Part shown: piece after piece, positions 53,218 to 61,989 of the stretch
How the letters are laid out: each line of letters opens with the position of its first letter
Numbering within the stretch: the first letter of the stretch is position 1
DNA from: Curtobacterium ammoniigenes NBRC 101786
Lineage (GTDB): Bacteria > Actinomycetota > Actinomycetes > Actinomycetales > Microbacteriaceae
Direction: 5' to 3'
Assembly (NCBI RefSeq): GCF_001571045.1
Contig: NZ_BCSV01000004.1
Coordinates: 310,001-374,000 of the forward strand
Length of the DNA stretch: 64,000 nucleotides
Translations under genes and position numbers: made by a program
The notes under the pieces: generated by a model
The model's database searches: none
What the model was told of the DNA's origin: nothing
What the model saw: only the letters and a program-made list of their open reading frames with translations

Positions 53218-54069
53218 ATGTCCCTGCCTGATGCCTCCGCTTCACCGTCCGCTGGGTCTCGGCCGCCCGCGCGCCGCCCTGCCGAGATCGTCGAGGTCGT
53301 GGAGGTTCAGCATCTGACGCCTCGACTCGTGTCGGTCCGCGTCGGCGGCACAGACCTCAGTCGGTTCGCATCCGTTGCTCCGACCTCCCACATCAAGGTG
53401 ATGATCCCGCCGCCGGGGCAGCGCGAGCCGGCCCTCCCCCGCGAGACGGCGGAGGGCCGCACGTGGCCGGAGGGCGTCGATCGCCCGGAGGTCCGTACGT
53501 ACACGCCGCGTGCCTACGATCCGGAGACGGGGCTCCTGGAGATTCAGTTCGTCGTGCACGAGGACGGGCCCGCTTCGTCCTGGGCGGCGGCAGCGAAGCC
53601 GGGCGATCGGATCGGGCTTCGCGGGCCTGGCGGCCGGTTCGCGTTCCCGGAGTCGCCGCGGCGCTGGTGGCTGGCTGGCGACGAGAGCGCGCTGCCCGCA
53701 ATCGCGCAGTTGCTCGAAGCGCTGCCGGACGACACCGATGTGGAGGCCCATATCGAGGTGGAGTCCGACGCTGACGAGATCCCGCTCGAGGCCCCGAGCG
53801 GGGCGACGGTGGTGTGGCATCACCGGACGCCGCACACCGCGTGGAGCGGGACGCTCCTCGCCGCGCTCGACGAGCGGCTGGCTGCGGGCGAGGGAACGAG
53901 CGCCGACGCGCTCGGTCGGATGTTCTGGGTTGCGTGCGAGGCGGGCGCGGTGCGCGATGCGCGTGCCCGGATGCTCGCCGCGGGAGTCTGCCGCGATGAG
54001 ATGATCACGCGCGGATACTGGCGACTCGGCGAGCGCAACCATCCCGATCACGACTACGGCGAGGACTGA
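53218..54069 (+). CDS. Siderophore-interacting protein (FAD-dependent ferric reductase family)
   Basis: A 283-residue protein of the ViuB/SIP family, which reduces ferric siderophores with an FAD cofactor and NAD(P)H. The flavin-binding motif RTYTPRAYDP is near residues 91-100. The central GPGGRF and WLAGDESALPAIAQLLE (near 151-167) follow. The C-terminal FWVACEAGAVR and GYWRLGERNHPDHDYGED blocks are diagnostic. It lies between the sugar region and the sulfate operon and is not obviously part of either. The 3' end overlaps the convergent ferredoxin reductase gene by 16 bases. Confidence 0.92.
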   Translation: MSLPDASASPSAGSRPPARRPAEIVEVVEVQHLTPRLVSVRVGGTDLSRFASVAPTSHIKVMIPPPGQREPALPRETAEGRTWPEGVDRPEVRTYTPRAYDPETGLLEIQFVVHEDGPASSWAAAAKPGDRIGLRGPGGRFAFPESPRRWWLAGDESALPAIAQLLEALPDDTDVEAHIEVESDADEIPLEAPSGATVVWHHRTPHTAWSGTLLAALDERLAAGEGTSADALGRMFWVACEAGAVRDARARMLAAGVCRDEMITRGYWRLGERNHPDHDYGED

Positions 54070-55439
54070 CTCAGCACACCGGTCGCGATGGCGATCTGCG
54101 CGTCGCGGTCGACGACCTTGATGCGTTCACGCTCGACGTCCGATGTGTCGGCGGCACCGAGCGCTCGCTCGTGCGCATCGAGCGCCAGCCAGCCGTCCCA
54201 CGTGGTGTACTGCACGCCGCGCGACTCGAGCAGCGCGAAGATCGCGTCATCCGACCGCTCGGAGGCGCGCACGAGCCCTTCGGTGTCGCTGACGAGATGC
54301 TCGATGGTCTCCATCGCGTCGGATTTCGTGTGGCCGATCAGGCCGACGGGACCGCGCTTGATCCATCCGGTGGCGTAGACGCCCGGGATGCGCTGCCCTG
54401 CCTCATCGACGACCCGACCTTCGAGGTTTCGGATCACCCCGAGACGGTCGTCGAACGGGAGGCCCGGGAGTGGCGACCCGAAGTAGCCGACGGCCCGGTA
54501 GACGGCCTGCACCGCGTATTCGCGGAGTTCGCCCGTTCCGCGGACCGTCCCGTCGTCGGTCAGCCGGGTCCGCTCGAACCGGATCCCGGTGACGGCGCCG
54601 TCAGTGCCGAGGATCGCCGCTGGGTTGTGGAGGAAGTGCAAGTGGATGCGGCGGCGCGCATCGGTACGTGGCCGGTCGAGCCATCCGCGCATGGTGCGCA
54701 CCATGACCTTCACCTGGTTGGATCCGGACGCTGCGACGGCTGCATCGATTGCAGCCGCGTCCTCGAAGTCCTCCGCGGACACGATGGTCTCGACGCCGTC
54801 GACCTCGCCGAGCTCGCGGAGTTCGATCGGGGTGAACTTGACCTGGGCCGGCCCTCTGCGTCCGAAGACGTGGACGTCGGTGACCGGTGAGGCTGCGAGC
54901 CCCGCCGCGACGTTCTCCGGGATGTCTGTCCGGAGCATGTCGTGCGGGAGCTTCGCGAGCACGCGGGCGACGTCGAGCGCTACATTCCCGTTGCCGAGGA
55001 CGGCGATCTCTCGGGCTTCCAGCGGCCACGTCCGCGGGACGTCCGGATGCCCGTCGTACCAGCTGACGAAGTCGGCAGCGCCGTACGACCCCGTCAACTC
55101 GATCCCCGGGATCGACAGTTCGGCGTCTCGGATGGCACCCGTGGCGATGATCACGGCGTCGTAGCGGCGGCGGAGGTCCGCGAGCGTCAGATCCCGACCG
55201 AACTCGACGTTGCCGATGAAGCGGACAGTGCCTCGGTCGAGCATCTCGTGCAGCGAGTTGACGATCCCTTTGATGCGCGGGTGGTCCGGTGCGACGCCGT
55301 ACCGGATCAGGCCGTATGGGGCGGGAAGCGACTCGAACAGGTCGATGGCGACGTCGAGTCCGGTACTCGACAGGATGTTGCCGGCATAGATACCCGCGGG
55401 TCCGGCTCCGACGATCGCGACGCGCAGGTCTCGGCTCAT
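54054..55439 (-). CDS. Ferredoxin-NADP reductase (FprA/adrenodoxin reductase type)
   Basis: A 461-residue flavoprotein similar in length and motifs to mycobacterial FprA. The FAD motif GAGPAGIY lies at residues 11-18, the RYGVAPDHPRIKG block near 45-57, the NAD(P) motif NGNVALDVAR near 155-164, and YATGWIKRGPVGLIGHTKSDA near 366-386. It moves electrons from NADPH to ferredoxin, which the sulfite reductase of this operon needs. It is the last gene of the sulfate-assimilation cluster, overlapping the methyltransferase stop by ATGA. The ATG follows AAGGAA. Confidence 0.93.
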   Translation of the reverse strand: MSRDLRVAIVGAGPAGIYAGNILSSTGLDVAIDLFESLPAPYGLIRYGVAPDHPRIKGIVNSLHEMLDRGTVRFIGNVEFGRDLTLADLRRRYDAVIIATGAIRDAELSIPGIELTGSYGAADFVSWYDGHPDVPRTWPLEAREIAVLGNGNVALDVARVLAKLPHDMLRTDIPENVAAGLAASPVTDVHVFGRRGPAQVKFTPIELRELGEVDGVETIVSAEDFEDAAAIDAAVAASGSNQVKVMVRTMRGWLDRPRTDARRRIHLHFLHNPAAILGTDGAVTGIRFERTRLTDDGTVRGTGELREYAVQAVYRAVGYFGSPLPGLPFDDRLGVIRNLEGRVVDEAGQRIPGVYATGWIKRGPVGLIGHTKSDAMETIEHLVSDTEGLVRASERSDDAIFALLESRGVQYTTWDGWLALDAHERALGAADTSDVERERIKVVDRDAQIAIATGVLSQSSP

Positions 55440-56155
55440 GCTGTGTTCCTTCGGTAGAGGTTCACGACGTCGCCGATGACGATGACGGCCGGGTTTCGAA
55501 CACCGGCGCTGGCGGCGATGGCGGCGATGGTGCCGAGCGTTCCGATGGTGACCCGCTGCCGCGGTCCGAAGCCGTCCTCGATGATCGCGACGGGCGTGTC
55601 GGCGCTGCGGCCGCGCGAGACGAGCACGGCGGCGTGGGTGCTGAGACCGCCGACACCCATGAGGAGCACGAGTGTGTGCTCTCCGCGGCCCGGCATCTCC
55701 CCGAGGTCCTGGTGACCCGTCGCGACCGTGAATGCGGCGGCCACTCCGCGTGCGGTGAGCGGAATGCCGACAGCGGCGGGCACCGCGATCGCGCTCGTCA
55801 CACCGGGCACCACCTCGACCGGCACGCACGCGGCCTCGCAGGCTTCGACCTCTTCCTGACCGCGACCGAAGACGAACGGGTCGCCGCCTTTGAGACGCAC
55901 GACGCGCCTCCCTTGCAGTGCCCGGTCGACGATGATCCGGTTGATCTCATGCTGCGGGACCGGGTGGTGGCCCGGGTGCTTGCCCACATCGATGATCTCG
56001 ACACCCTCCGCGAGGTCATCGAGCAGACCCCTCGGGGCGAGCCGGTCCGTCACGACGACGTCGGCCTTGTTGAGCAGCGCTGATCCGCGAGCGGTGATGA
56101 GCTCAGGATCCCCGGGCCCTCCACCGACGAGCACGACGCAGCCGACGGCGGTCAT
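55436..56155 (-). CDS. cobA: Uroporphyrinogen-III C-methyltransferase
   Basis: A 239-residue SAM-dependent methylase that makes precorrin-2, the precursor of siroheme needed by the sulfite reductase. VGGGPGDPELIT (residues 10-21), ADVVVTDRL, RLKGGDPFVFGRG (near 88-100) and the proline-rich PGVTSA segment are all conserved. The length fits the single-domain SUMT form rather than CysG. A chelatase gene (partial) lies at the window edge; the precorrin-2 dehydrogenase is not in the window. The ATG overlaps the permease stop by ATGA. Confidence 0.92.
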   Translation of the reverse strand: MTAVGCVVLVGGGPGDPELITARGSALLNKADVVVTDRLAPRGLLDDLAEGVEIIDVGKHPGHHPVPQHEINRIIVDRALQGRRVVRLKGGDPFVFGRGQEEVEACEAACVPVEVVPGVTSAIAVPAAVGIPLTARGVAAAFTVATGHQDLGEMPGRGEHTLVLLMGVGGLSTHAAVLVSRGRSADTPVAIIEDGFGPRQRVTIGTLGTIAAIAASAGVRNPAVIVIGDVVNLYRRNTA

Positions 56156-57087
56156 CGTGCCGCTCCCGCGAGGAGTCCCCGGCCGCGCGCCACGGCCCGC
56201 TCGATCGGAGCGAAGACGGCGAGTTCGACGAGCATGCCGATGACGAGGACGGCGACGATCGTCACGAACACGCTGCTGAGATCGAACAACTGCCGACTTT
56301 GGTCGAGGAGGGTGCCGAGGCCGAACCCCATCGACCCACCCGTTGTGATGATCTCGGCAGCCATGAGCGAGCGCCAGCTGAAGGCCCAGCCCTGCTTGAG
56401 GCCTGCCAGATAGCCGGGCAGTGCGGCAGGCATCACGATGAGGACGCTCCGCTCGACACGGCCTGCACCGAGCACCGTACCGACACGCCCGTACAGCGGT
56501 GGCACCTGGTCCACGCCGCTCAGCAATCCGTTGACGATCGACGGGATCGCGCCCATGAGCACGACGAAGTACGCAGTCGCATCGGTCAGACCGAACCAGA
56601 GAATCGCCGCCGGCACCCATGCGACCGACGGGAGCACCTGCAGTCCGGTGATCAGCGGCCCGACGGCTCGGCGGAGGATCCGGATCTCGGCGAGGAGCAT
56701 GCCGATCGGTGTCGCGATCGCCGCGGCGATGAGAAAGCCGAACACGCCGCGTTCGAGGCTTGTCAGGATCGCTTGGGGAAGCCTCCCGGTCGTCCAGAGC
56801 TGGCCGAGCGCGCCGAGCACGTCCCGTGGGCTCGGCGTGATGTCCGGCCGTGGGTGGGCCACGACCACGTACACCTGCCATGCGACCACGAGCAGGCCGA
56901 GGAACGCGATCGGCAGGACGGCGTCCGCGGTGCTCCGGCGCCAGGGACGCGACGCGGGACGGTCCGACCGAGTCTGCAGCGCGTCCAATCCGGACTCGAC
57001 CGTCCGGAGGTCACGGTCGAGTCCGGCGTCGATGCCGGCTACGGCATCTTCCGCGACCGGGTCACGGGTCTCGAGGTCAGGCTGCAC
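56152..57087 (-). CDS. ABC transporter permease, SsuC/TauC type
   Basis: A 311-residue permease of the nitrate/sulfonate/taurine class. A long hydrophilic N-terminal tail (about 55 residues) precedes six hydrophobic segments. The conserved loop VLGAGRVERSVLIVMPAALPGYLAGLK near 215-240 is where the ATPase docks. The GTG at 57087 is preceded by AAGGAG at seven bases, which decides the start. It overlaps the ATPase gene by 11 bases. Together with the next two genes it forms an importer set inside the sulfate operon. The substrate may be a sulfonate, a sulfate ester or sulfate. Confidence 0.88.
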   Translation of the reverse strand: MQPDLETRDPVAEDAVAGIDAGLDRDLRTVESGLDALQTRSDRPASRPWRRSTADAVLPIAFLGLLVVAWQVYVVVAHPRPDITPSPRDVLGALGQLWTTGRLPQAILTSLERGVFGFLIAAAIATPIGMLLAEIRILRRAVGPLITGLQVLPSVAWVPAAILWFGLTDATAYFVVLMGAIPSIVNGLLSGVDQVPPLYGRVGTVLGAGRVERSVLIVMPAALPGYLAGLKQGWAFSWRSLMAAEIITTGGSMGFGLGTLLDQSRQLFDLSSVFVTIVAVLVIGMLVELAVFAPIERAVARGRGLLAGAAR

Positions 57088-57817
57088 GGCGGATCTCCTT
57101 CCGCAGCCGATCGGTGATCGCCGCCGTGATCCCCCCGGAGGCGCTGGTGCTGACCGCCGCGGCCCGCTCGTTCGCGACATCCCAGGTCGCGGCGATTCGG
57201 CCGGGTCGCGACGACAGGAGCACCACTCGCTGTCCGAGGCGAACGGCCTCCTGTACGTTGTGCGTCACGAACACGATGGTGCGGCGGGTCTCCCGCCAGA
57301 CCCGCTCGAGCTCGTCATGCAGCAGATCGCGCGTGATCGCGTCGAGCGCCGCGAACGGCTCGTCCATGAGGAGCACACCGCGGTCCTGGGCGAGTGCGCG
57401 CGCGAGCGCGACCCGCTGCCGCATGCCGCCCGAAAGTTCGTGCGGCCGCTTCCGTGCCGCGTCGGCGAGGTTCACGAGATCGAGCAGTTCGAGGGCCCGT
57501 GCCGCGCGCGGCCGCCGTGGCATGCCGGCGAGCCGCAGCGCGAGCGCAACGTTGTCGAGGGCGCTCAGCCATGGGAACAGCGCGGATTCTTGGAACATGA
57601 CGGCGCTCCGGCCGCTCGGCACGCTCACGGTGCCTGCGGACGGCGACTCCAAGCCGGCAGTGATGGCAAGCAGCGTCGATTTGCCGCAGCCGGACGCCCC
57701 GACCAGGCAGACGAACTCCCCCGAACCGACGCAGAGGTCGATGCCGTCGAGGACGAGCGGCCCGGCGCCGCCGTATCGCTTCGTCAGGTTGGTGATGATG
57801 ATCGCGTCATCCGTCAT
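57077..57817 (-). CDS. ABC transporter ATP-binding protein, SsuB/TauB type
   Basis: A 246-residue ATPase with Walker A GASGCGKST (residues 40-48), the ABC signature LSGGMRQRVALARAL near 132-146 and Walker B VLLMDEPFAALD near 151-162. SsuB-like features include FQESALFPWLSALDNVALALR. It overlaps both its neighbours (ATGA with the binding-protein gene, 11 bases with the permease). It powers the importer and belongs to the same transcript as cysN and cysD. Confidence 0.92.
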   Translation of the reverse strand: MTDDAIIITNLTKRYGGAGPLVLDGIDLCVGSGEFVCLVGASGCGKSTLLAITAGLESPSAGTVSVPSGRSAVMFQESALFPWLSALDNVALALRLAGMPRRPRAARALELLDLVNLADAARKRPHELSGGMRQRVALARALAQDRGVLLMDEPFAALDAITRDLLHDELERVWRETRRTIVFVTHNVQEAVRLGQRVVLLSSRPGRIAATWDVANERAAAVSTSASGGITAAITDRLRKEIRRAA

Positions 57818-58890
57818 CCGAGCGCCTCCTGAACGGTGATTGGAGAACGATGGGCGCCCCGGAGGACCGCGTCGAGTTGGGACACGTCGACGATGCCGCG
57901 GATGCTTCCGCCGCGGCCGATGCCCGCTGCCGTCGCGTGGGCGAGTTCGGTCGAGTAGGCCGACGCGATCGGGTCGGGGCTGAACGTGACGTTCCGGAGG
58001 GCTTCCTGCAGGACCGCGGCCGGGAGGCTCTTCGCACCGTCCGCCGCCATCTGGGCTCCCACAACGCGCGCGTCCTCGGCGGCCGTGTGTGCGGTGAGCC
58101 AGTCGACAGACCGGACGTCCGCCGCGACGAGCGCTCTGACGGTGGCTGGATGCTCGGCGAGGAATCGTTGGGAGACGACGAGCACCGTCGTCGGGTAGGT
58201 GCCTCGCGGCCATTGGGTCGACTCGTCGACGAGGACGTGACCGCCTGCGTGGACGAGCCGGGTGACCCACGGCTCCGGGACCCAAGCGCCGTCGATCGTG
58301 CCCTGCTCGAACTGGGCGAGGGTGAGCGCGTTCGACTCCGGCTCGATGGTGACATCTCCGCCTGTGGTGAGCGACGTCCGCAATCCGTGCGAGGTCAGGA
58401 ACGCACGAAGCGCGACGTCCTGCGTGTTGCCGAGCTGCGGGGTGGCGAGCGTGGCGCCCGCAAGCTGCGAGGTCCGGTCGATGCCGCTGCGGACGACGAG
58501 CGCGGCGCCTCCTTCGGTTGCCCCGGCGACGATTCGGAGCGAAGCACCACCGCTGGCGACATAGGCGTTGATCGCCGGCGATGGGCCGACGTACGCGGCG
58601 TCGATCGCTCCGGCGTTGAGCGCTTCGATCTCAGCAGGACCGGCGTTGAACTGCTCGGTCGTGAGCGCCGTCGCCCCGAGCGCGGCGCGGATGATCCCTT
58701 CGCGCACGCCGACGAGGGCGGGCGCGTGGGTGACGTCGTCGAAGTAGCCGAGGCGGACCACGGAGGCGGGGGCCGGTACCGCGGCCCCGGCAGTATTGGC
58801 CGCGCACCCCGAGAGCGCCCAGCCGGTCGCGACGCAGAGCGCAGCGACGGCTGCCGCACGCGCGACGACCAGACGGACGCGACCGATCAT
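57814..58890 (-). CDS. ABC transporter substrate-binding lipoprotein, SsuA/TauA-like
   Basis: A 358-residue periplasmic binding protein of the nitrate/sulfonate/taurine family. The signal peptide has a basic start (MIGRVRLVVARA) and a lipobox LSGC (Cys near residue 29). The mature chain opens with VRLGYFDDVTHAPALVGVREGI and contains AYVGPSPAINAY, a typical oxyanion-binding type segment. The start ATG overlaps the cysN stop (ATGA). There is no sulfonate monooxygenase gene beside it, so sulfate or an organosulfur compound processed elsewhere is equally possible as cargo. Confidence 0.9.
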   Translation of the reverse strand: MIGRVRLVVARAAAVAALCVATGWALSGCAANTAGAAVPAPASVVRLGYFDDVTHAPALVGVREGIIRAALGATALTTEQFNAGPAEIEALNAGAIDAAYVGPSPAINAYVASGGASLRIVAGATEGGAALVVRSGIDRTSQLAGATLATPQLGNTQDVALRAFLTSHGLRTSLTTGGDVTIEPESNALTLAQFEQGTIDGAWVPEPWVTRLVHAGGHVLVDESTQWPRGTYPTTVLVVSQRFLAEHPATVRALVAADVRSVDWLTAHTAAEDARVVGAQMAADGAKSLPAAVLQEALRNVTFSPDPIASAYSTELAHATAAGIGRGGSIRGIVDVSQLDAVLRGAHRSPITVQEALG

Positions 58891-60188
58891 GCGGCGAGGA
58901 TCGTTCCCGCCGCCAAGCTGGCGCCGTCCTGGGGATGGATGACGACAAAGGCTCCGTTGCGGCGGTGGACCGTGTATTCGACGAGCGGCAGTGGCGATGC
59001 GAGACGGACACGGACCTGCCCGATGTCGTTGATCGCGAGATCGCTCGCTTCGACGAGTTCGAGCGTGTCGAGGTCCCGGCGGCCCTCGAGCGCCGTGACG
59101 ATCGCCTGCACCGTCGCCGTGCCGTATTTGATGAGCACGCGCTGGCCAGTGACCAGCGGACGCGGGTCGAGCCAGAACAGCGACGCCGCGAACTCCTGCG
59201 CCAGCGGGTTGGGAGCGTCGGCACCAGCGATGACGACGCCGCGGGGCGCGTCGATGTCGTCGGCGAGGCGGAGCGACACGGACCGCGGAGCGTACGCGGC
59301 GTCGAGGGTGCCGTCCGCGGTCTCGATACCAATGACCGTGGTGGTCGCGCCGCCGGGCAGGACGCTCACGCGGTCTCCGACGCGCACCGCACCGGACGAG
59401 ATCTGCCCCGCGAACGCACGATAGTCGCGAAACGCGTCCGGATCGAGGCCCGGCGCGAGCGACCCTTGGGGCCGGATCACGGTCTGGACCGGAAGCCGGA
59501 AGGGCGCGAGGACGTCCTCGGCCTCGTCGACCACGGCGAGGGTCTCCAGTAGCTCCAGCAGCGCCGGCCCGCCGTACCAGGGCGTGTTCGGCGAGGCTTC
59601 GACGACGTTGTCTCCTTCCAGCGCCGACACGGGGATCACGGAGACACCCTCGAGCCCGAGCTCTCCGGCGAGCGCGAGCGCATCCGCCTCCACGGCGCGG
59701 AACAGCCCCTCGTCGTATCCCGTCAGATCGACCTTGTTGACCGCGACGATCACGTGCGGCACGCGCAGCAGCTGCACGACAGCCAGGTGTCGGCGAGTCT
59801 GCTCGAGGACCCCGTTGCGGACGTCGACGAGCACGACGACCGCGTCGGCCGTCGTCGATCCGGTGACCATGTTGCGCGTGTACTGCACGTGCCCGGGGCA
59901 GTCGGCGAGCACGAAGCTGCGGCGACCGGTCGAGAAATAGCGGTAGGCGACATCGATGGTGATCCCCTGCTCCCGCTCGGCACGGAGTCCGTCAGTGAGC
60001 AGCGCGAAGTCGATGCGGTCCCCGCCGCCGAAGCCGCGTGCCGCGCTGGCTCGGGTGATCGCGTCGAGTTGATCGGCGAGGATCGCTTTGCTGTCGTGCA
60101 GCAGGCGCCCGACGAGCGTGGACTTGCCGTCGTCGACGGATCCGGCGGTCGCGAAGCGGAACAGTCCGCGAGTCGAGGTGTCGCTCAT
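58887..60188 (-). CDS. cysN: Sulfate adenylyltransferase subunit 1 (GTPase)
   Basis: A 433-residue GTPase subunit that drives adenylylation of sulfate. The P-loop GSVDDGKST is at residues 16-24, the switch II DCPGH at 96-100, and NKVDL further on. The C-terminal beta domains are typical of CysN. There is no fused APS kinase, unlike CysNC of mycobacteria, consistent with direct use of APS. The ATG shares one base with the cysD stop (TGATG), which ensures balanced synthesis of the two subunits. Confidence 0.95.
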   Translation of the reverse strand: MSDTSTRGLFRFATAGSVDDGKSTLVGRLLHDSKAILADQLDAITRASAARGFGGGDRIDFALLTDGLRAEREQGITIDVAYRYFSTGRRSFVLADCPGHVQYTRNMVTGSTTADAVVVLVDVRNGVLEQTRRHLAVVQLLRVPHVIVAVNKVDLTGYDEGLFRAVEADALALAGELGLEGVSVIPVSALEGDNVVEASPNTPWYGGPALLELLETLAVVDEAEDVLAPFRLPVQTVIRPQGSLAPGLDPDAFRDYRAFAGQISSGAVRVGDRVSVLPGGATTTVIGIETADGTLDAAYAPRSVSLRLADDIDAPRGVVIAGADAPNPLAQEFAASLFWLDPRPLVTGQRVLIKYGTATVQAIVTALEGRRDLDTLELVEASDLAINDIGQVRVRLASPLPLVEYTVHRRNGAFVVIHPQDGASLAAGTILAA

Positions 60189-61249
60189 CAGAAGTATCCG
60201 TCCTTCTTGCGGTCTTCCATGCCTGCTTCGGAGATCCGGTCGTCGGCACGGGTCGCACCGCGTTCGGTCAGCGTGGAGGCTGCGACCTCGTTGACCACGC
60301 TCGTCACGTCGGTCGCGTCCGACTCCACGGCGCCGGTGCACGACATGTCGCCGACGGTGCGGTAGCGCACCAGCCGGCGCTCGACCACCTCGTCGGGGCG
60401 CGGCAACGAGACGGGGCTGACGGCGCGCCACATGCCGTCCCGCCGGTAGACGTCGCGCTCATGGGCGTAGTAGAGCGGCGGCAGTGCGATCCGCTCGCGC
60501 TCGATGTAGCGCCAGACGTCCAGTTCGGTCCAGTTGCTGATCGGGAAGGCGCGAACATGCTGTCCGGGCGTGTGTCGGCCGTTGTAGAGGTTCCAGAGCT
60601 CGGGTCGCTGATTCCGGGGATCCCACTGACCGAACTCGTCGCGGAGCGAGATGATTCGCTCCTTCGCACGCGCCTTGTCCTCATCGCGGCGACCGCCGCC
60701 GAAGACGGCGTCGTGCCGCCCGTGCTGGATCGCGTCGAGCAACGGCAGCGTCTGCAGGGGATTGCGGGTGCCGTCCGCCCGCTCGGTGAGCCGGCCGTCA
60801 TCGATGAAGGCCTGCACGCTCGCGACGTGCAGCGTCAGGCCGAGCCGCGCCACGGTCGCGTCTCGGAATGCCAGGACCTCCGGGAAATTGTGACCCGTGT
60901 CGACGTGGAGCACCGGGAACGGGATCCGTGCCGGCCAGAATGCCTTGGCCGCCAGGTGCAGCATCACAACGGAGTCTTTTCCGCCCGAGAACAGCATCAC
61001 CGGCCGGTCGAACTCCGCGACGACCTCGCGGATGATGTGGATGGCCTCGTTCTCAAGCATGTCGAGCGCGTCTCGGGACGGCGCACCTGTGGCGCTGACA
61101 GCGACGCCGCCCGCAGCGTGAGCGGCCTCCGGATCGGCGGCCGGAGCGGCCTCCGGATCGGCAGCGGGAGCGGCCACAGGATCGACGGCGGGAACAGCCT
61201 CCGGCTCGCGAGCTCCAGACCGCAGGTCGACGGAATTGGAAATCGTCAT
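60188..61249 (-). CDS. cysD: Sulfate adenylyltransferase subunit 2
   Basis: A 353-residue adenylyltransferase subunit that forms APS from ATP and sulfate. The PP-loop motif SGGKDS lies at residues 88-93, followed by HVDTGHNFPEV and FGGGRRDEDKARAKER. A 60-residue N-terminal extension precedes the usual start of the family and consists of an Ala/Pro/Asp/Glu-rich repeat (AAPAADPE type) encoded by near-identical 24-base units. The ATG at 61249 overlaps the upstream stop (ATGA) but lacks a ribosome binding site. Translation therefore probably depends on coupling. The C-terminal half is normal. Confidence 0.93.
   Translation of the reverse strand: MTISNSVDLRSGAREPEAVPAVDPVAAPAADPEAAPAADPEAAHAAGGVAVSATGAPSRDALDMLENEAIHIIREVVAEFDRPVMLFSGGKDSVVMLHLAAKAFWPARIPFPVLHVDTGHNFPEVLAFRDATVARLGLTLHVASVQAFIDDGRLTERADGTRNPLQTLPLLDAIQHGRHDAVFGGGRRDEDKARAKERIISLRDEFGQWDPRNQRPELWNLYNGRHTPGQHVRAFPISNWTELDVWRYIERERIALPPLYYAHERDVYRRDGMWRAVSPVSLPRPDEVVERRLVRYRTVGDMSCTGAVESDATDVTSVVNEVAASTLTERGATRADDRISEAGMEDRKKDGYF
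61120..61191. repeat. Tandem 24-base repeat inside the cysD N-terminus
   Basis: Three consecutive 24-base units (61120-61143, 61144-61167, 61168-61191), each starting GAGCGGCC, differ at a few positions. A degenerate fourth copy follows to 61215. They encode an eight-residue Ala/Pro/Asp/Glu repeat, probably a flexible linker that changes by slippage. Confidence 0.75.
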
Positions 61250-61989
61250 AGGTGGATCCCGCATTCCGTCTTGGTGAGTCCGGCCCAGCGACCGGATCGG
61301 GGGTCGTCGCCGGGAGCGACCGGCTTGGTGCAGGGCTCGCAGCCGATGGAGGGGTAGCCATTCGTCAGCAGCAGGTTCAGCGGAACGCCGTGCTCGCCCG
61401 CGTATCCGACGAGCTGGTCGAGCTCCCAGGCGGCGAGTGGGTTGACCTTGACGAGACCGTGGCGGTCGTCCCACTGGACGAGGGGCGTGCCCGTCCGGGT
61501 CGGAGCCTCGTCTCGGCGCACACCGGTGAACCACACCTCGTACCCGGAGAGCGCCTTCTGCAGCGGCGCCACCTTGCGGAGCTGGCAGCACAGCCCGGGA
61601 TCGCGTGACCAGAGGCGTTCGCCGTACTGGGCGTCCTGCTCGGCGACGGTCTGTTCGGGCAGGACGTCGACCACTGTCACGTCGAGGGATCGAGCGACCT
61701 CGTCGCGCGTGATCCGGGTCTCGAGGAAGTGATAGCCCGTGTCGAGGAACAGCACGTCGACGCTCGGGAGCGCCTCGGACACGAGGTGCGGCAGCACGGC
61801 GTCCGCCATCGAGCAGGCGACCGCGGCCCGGCGAACGTCGAAATGCCGGGCGACCCAGGCCACGACCTCCGCAGCGGACGCTTCGCCGTCGGTCGCGCCG
61901 GATCGGAGCTCAGCGGCACCCTCGGCAGCGAGGGCCTGCAGTTCGTCGGTGTCGCGGAGCCGCTGGCGCGGCGAATCGATGTCGGTCAC
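61246..61989 (-). CDS. cysH: Adenylylsulfate/phosphoadenylylsulfate reductase
   Basis: A 247-residue reductase of the assimilatory class that reduces activated sulfate to sulfite with thioredoxin. The iron-sulfur signature Cys134-Cys135 and Cys217/Cys220 is present, and the catalytic Cys243 is in ECGIHL. The four-cysteine pattern and the TGVRRDEAPTR segment point to the APS-using form, in agreement with the absence of a PAPS kinase gene. The start is GTG at 61989, which overlaps the sulfite reductase stop (GTGA); the longer upstream frame has no homology. Confidence 0.93.
   Translation of the reverse strand: MTDIDSPRQRLRDTDELQALAAEGAAELRSGATDGEASAAEVVAWVARHFDVRRAAVACSMADAVLPHLVSEALPSVDVLFLDTGYHFLETRITRDEVARSLDVTVVDVLPEQTVAEQDAQYGERLWSRDPGLCCQLRKVAPLQKALSGYEVWFTGVRRDEAPTRTGTPLVQWDDRHGLVKVNPLAAWELDQLVGYAGEHGVPLNLLLTNGYPSIGCEPCTKPVAPGDDPRSGRWAGLTKTECGIHL

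Noticed and set aside
61120..61191. Short tandem repeats considered as a CRISPR array
   Set aside because: Units are contiguous with no spacers and lie in frame inside cysD.
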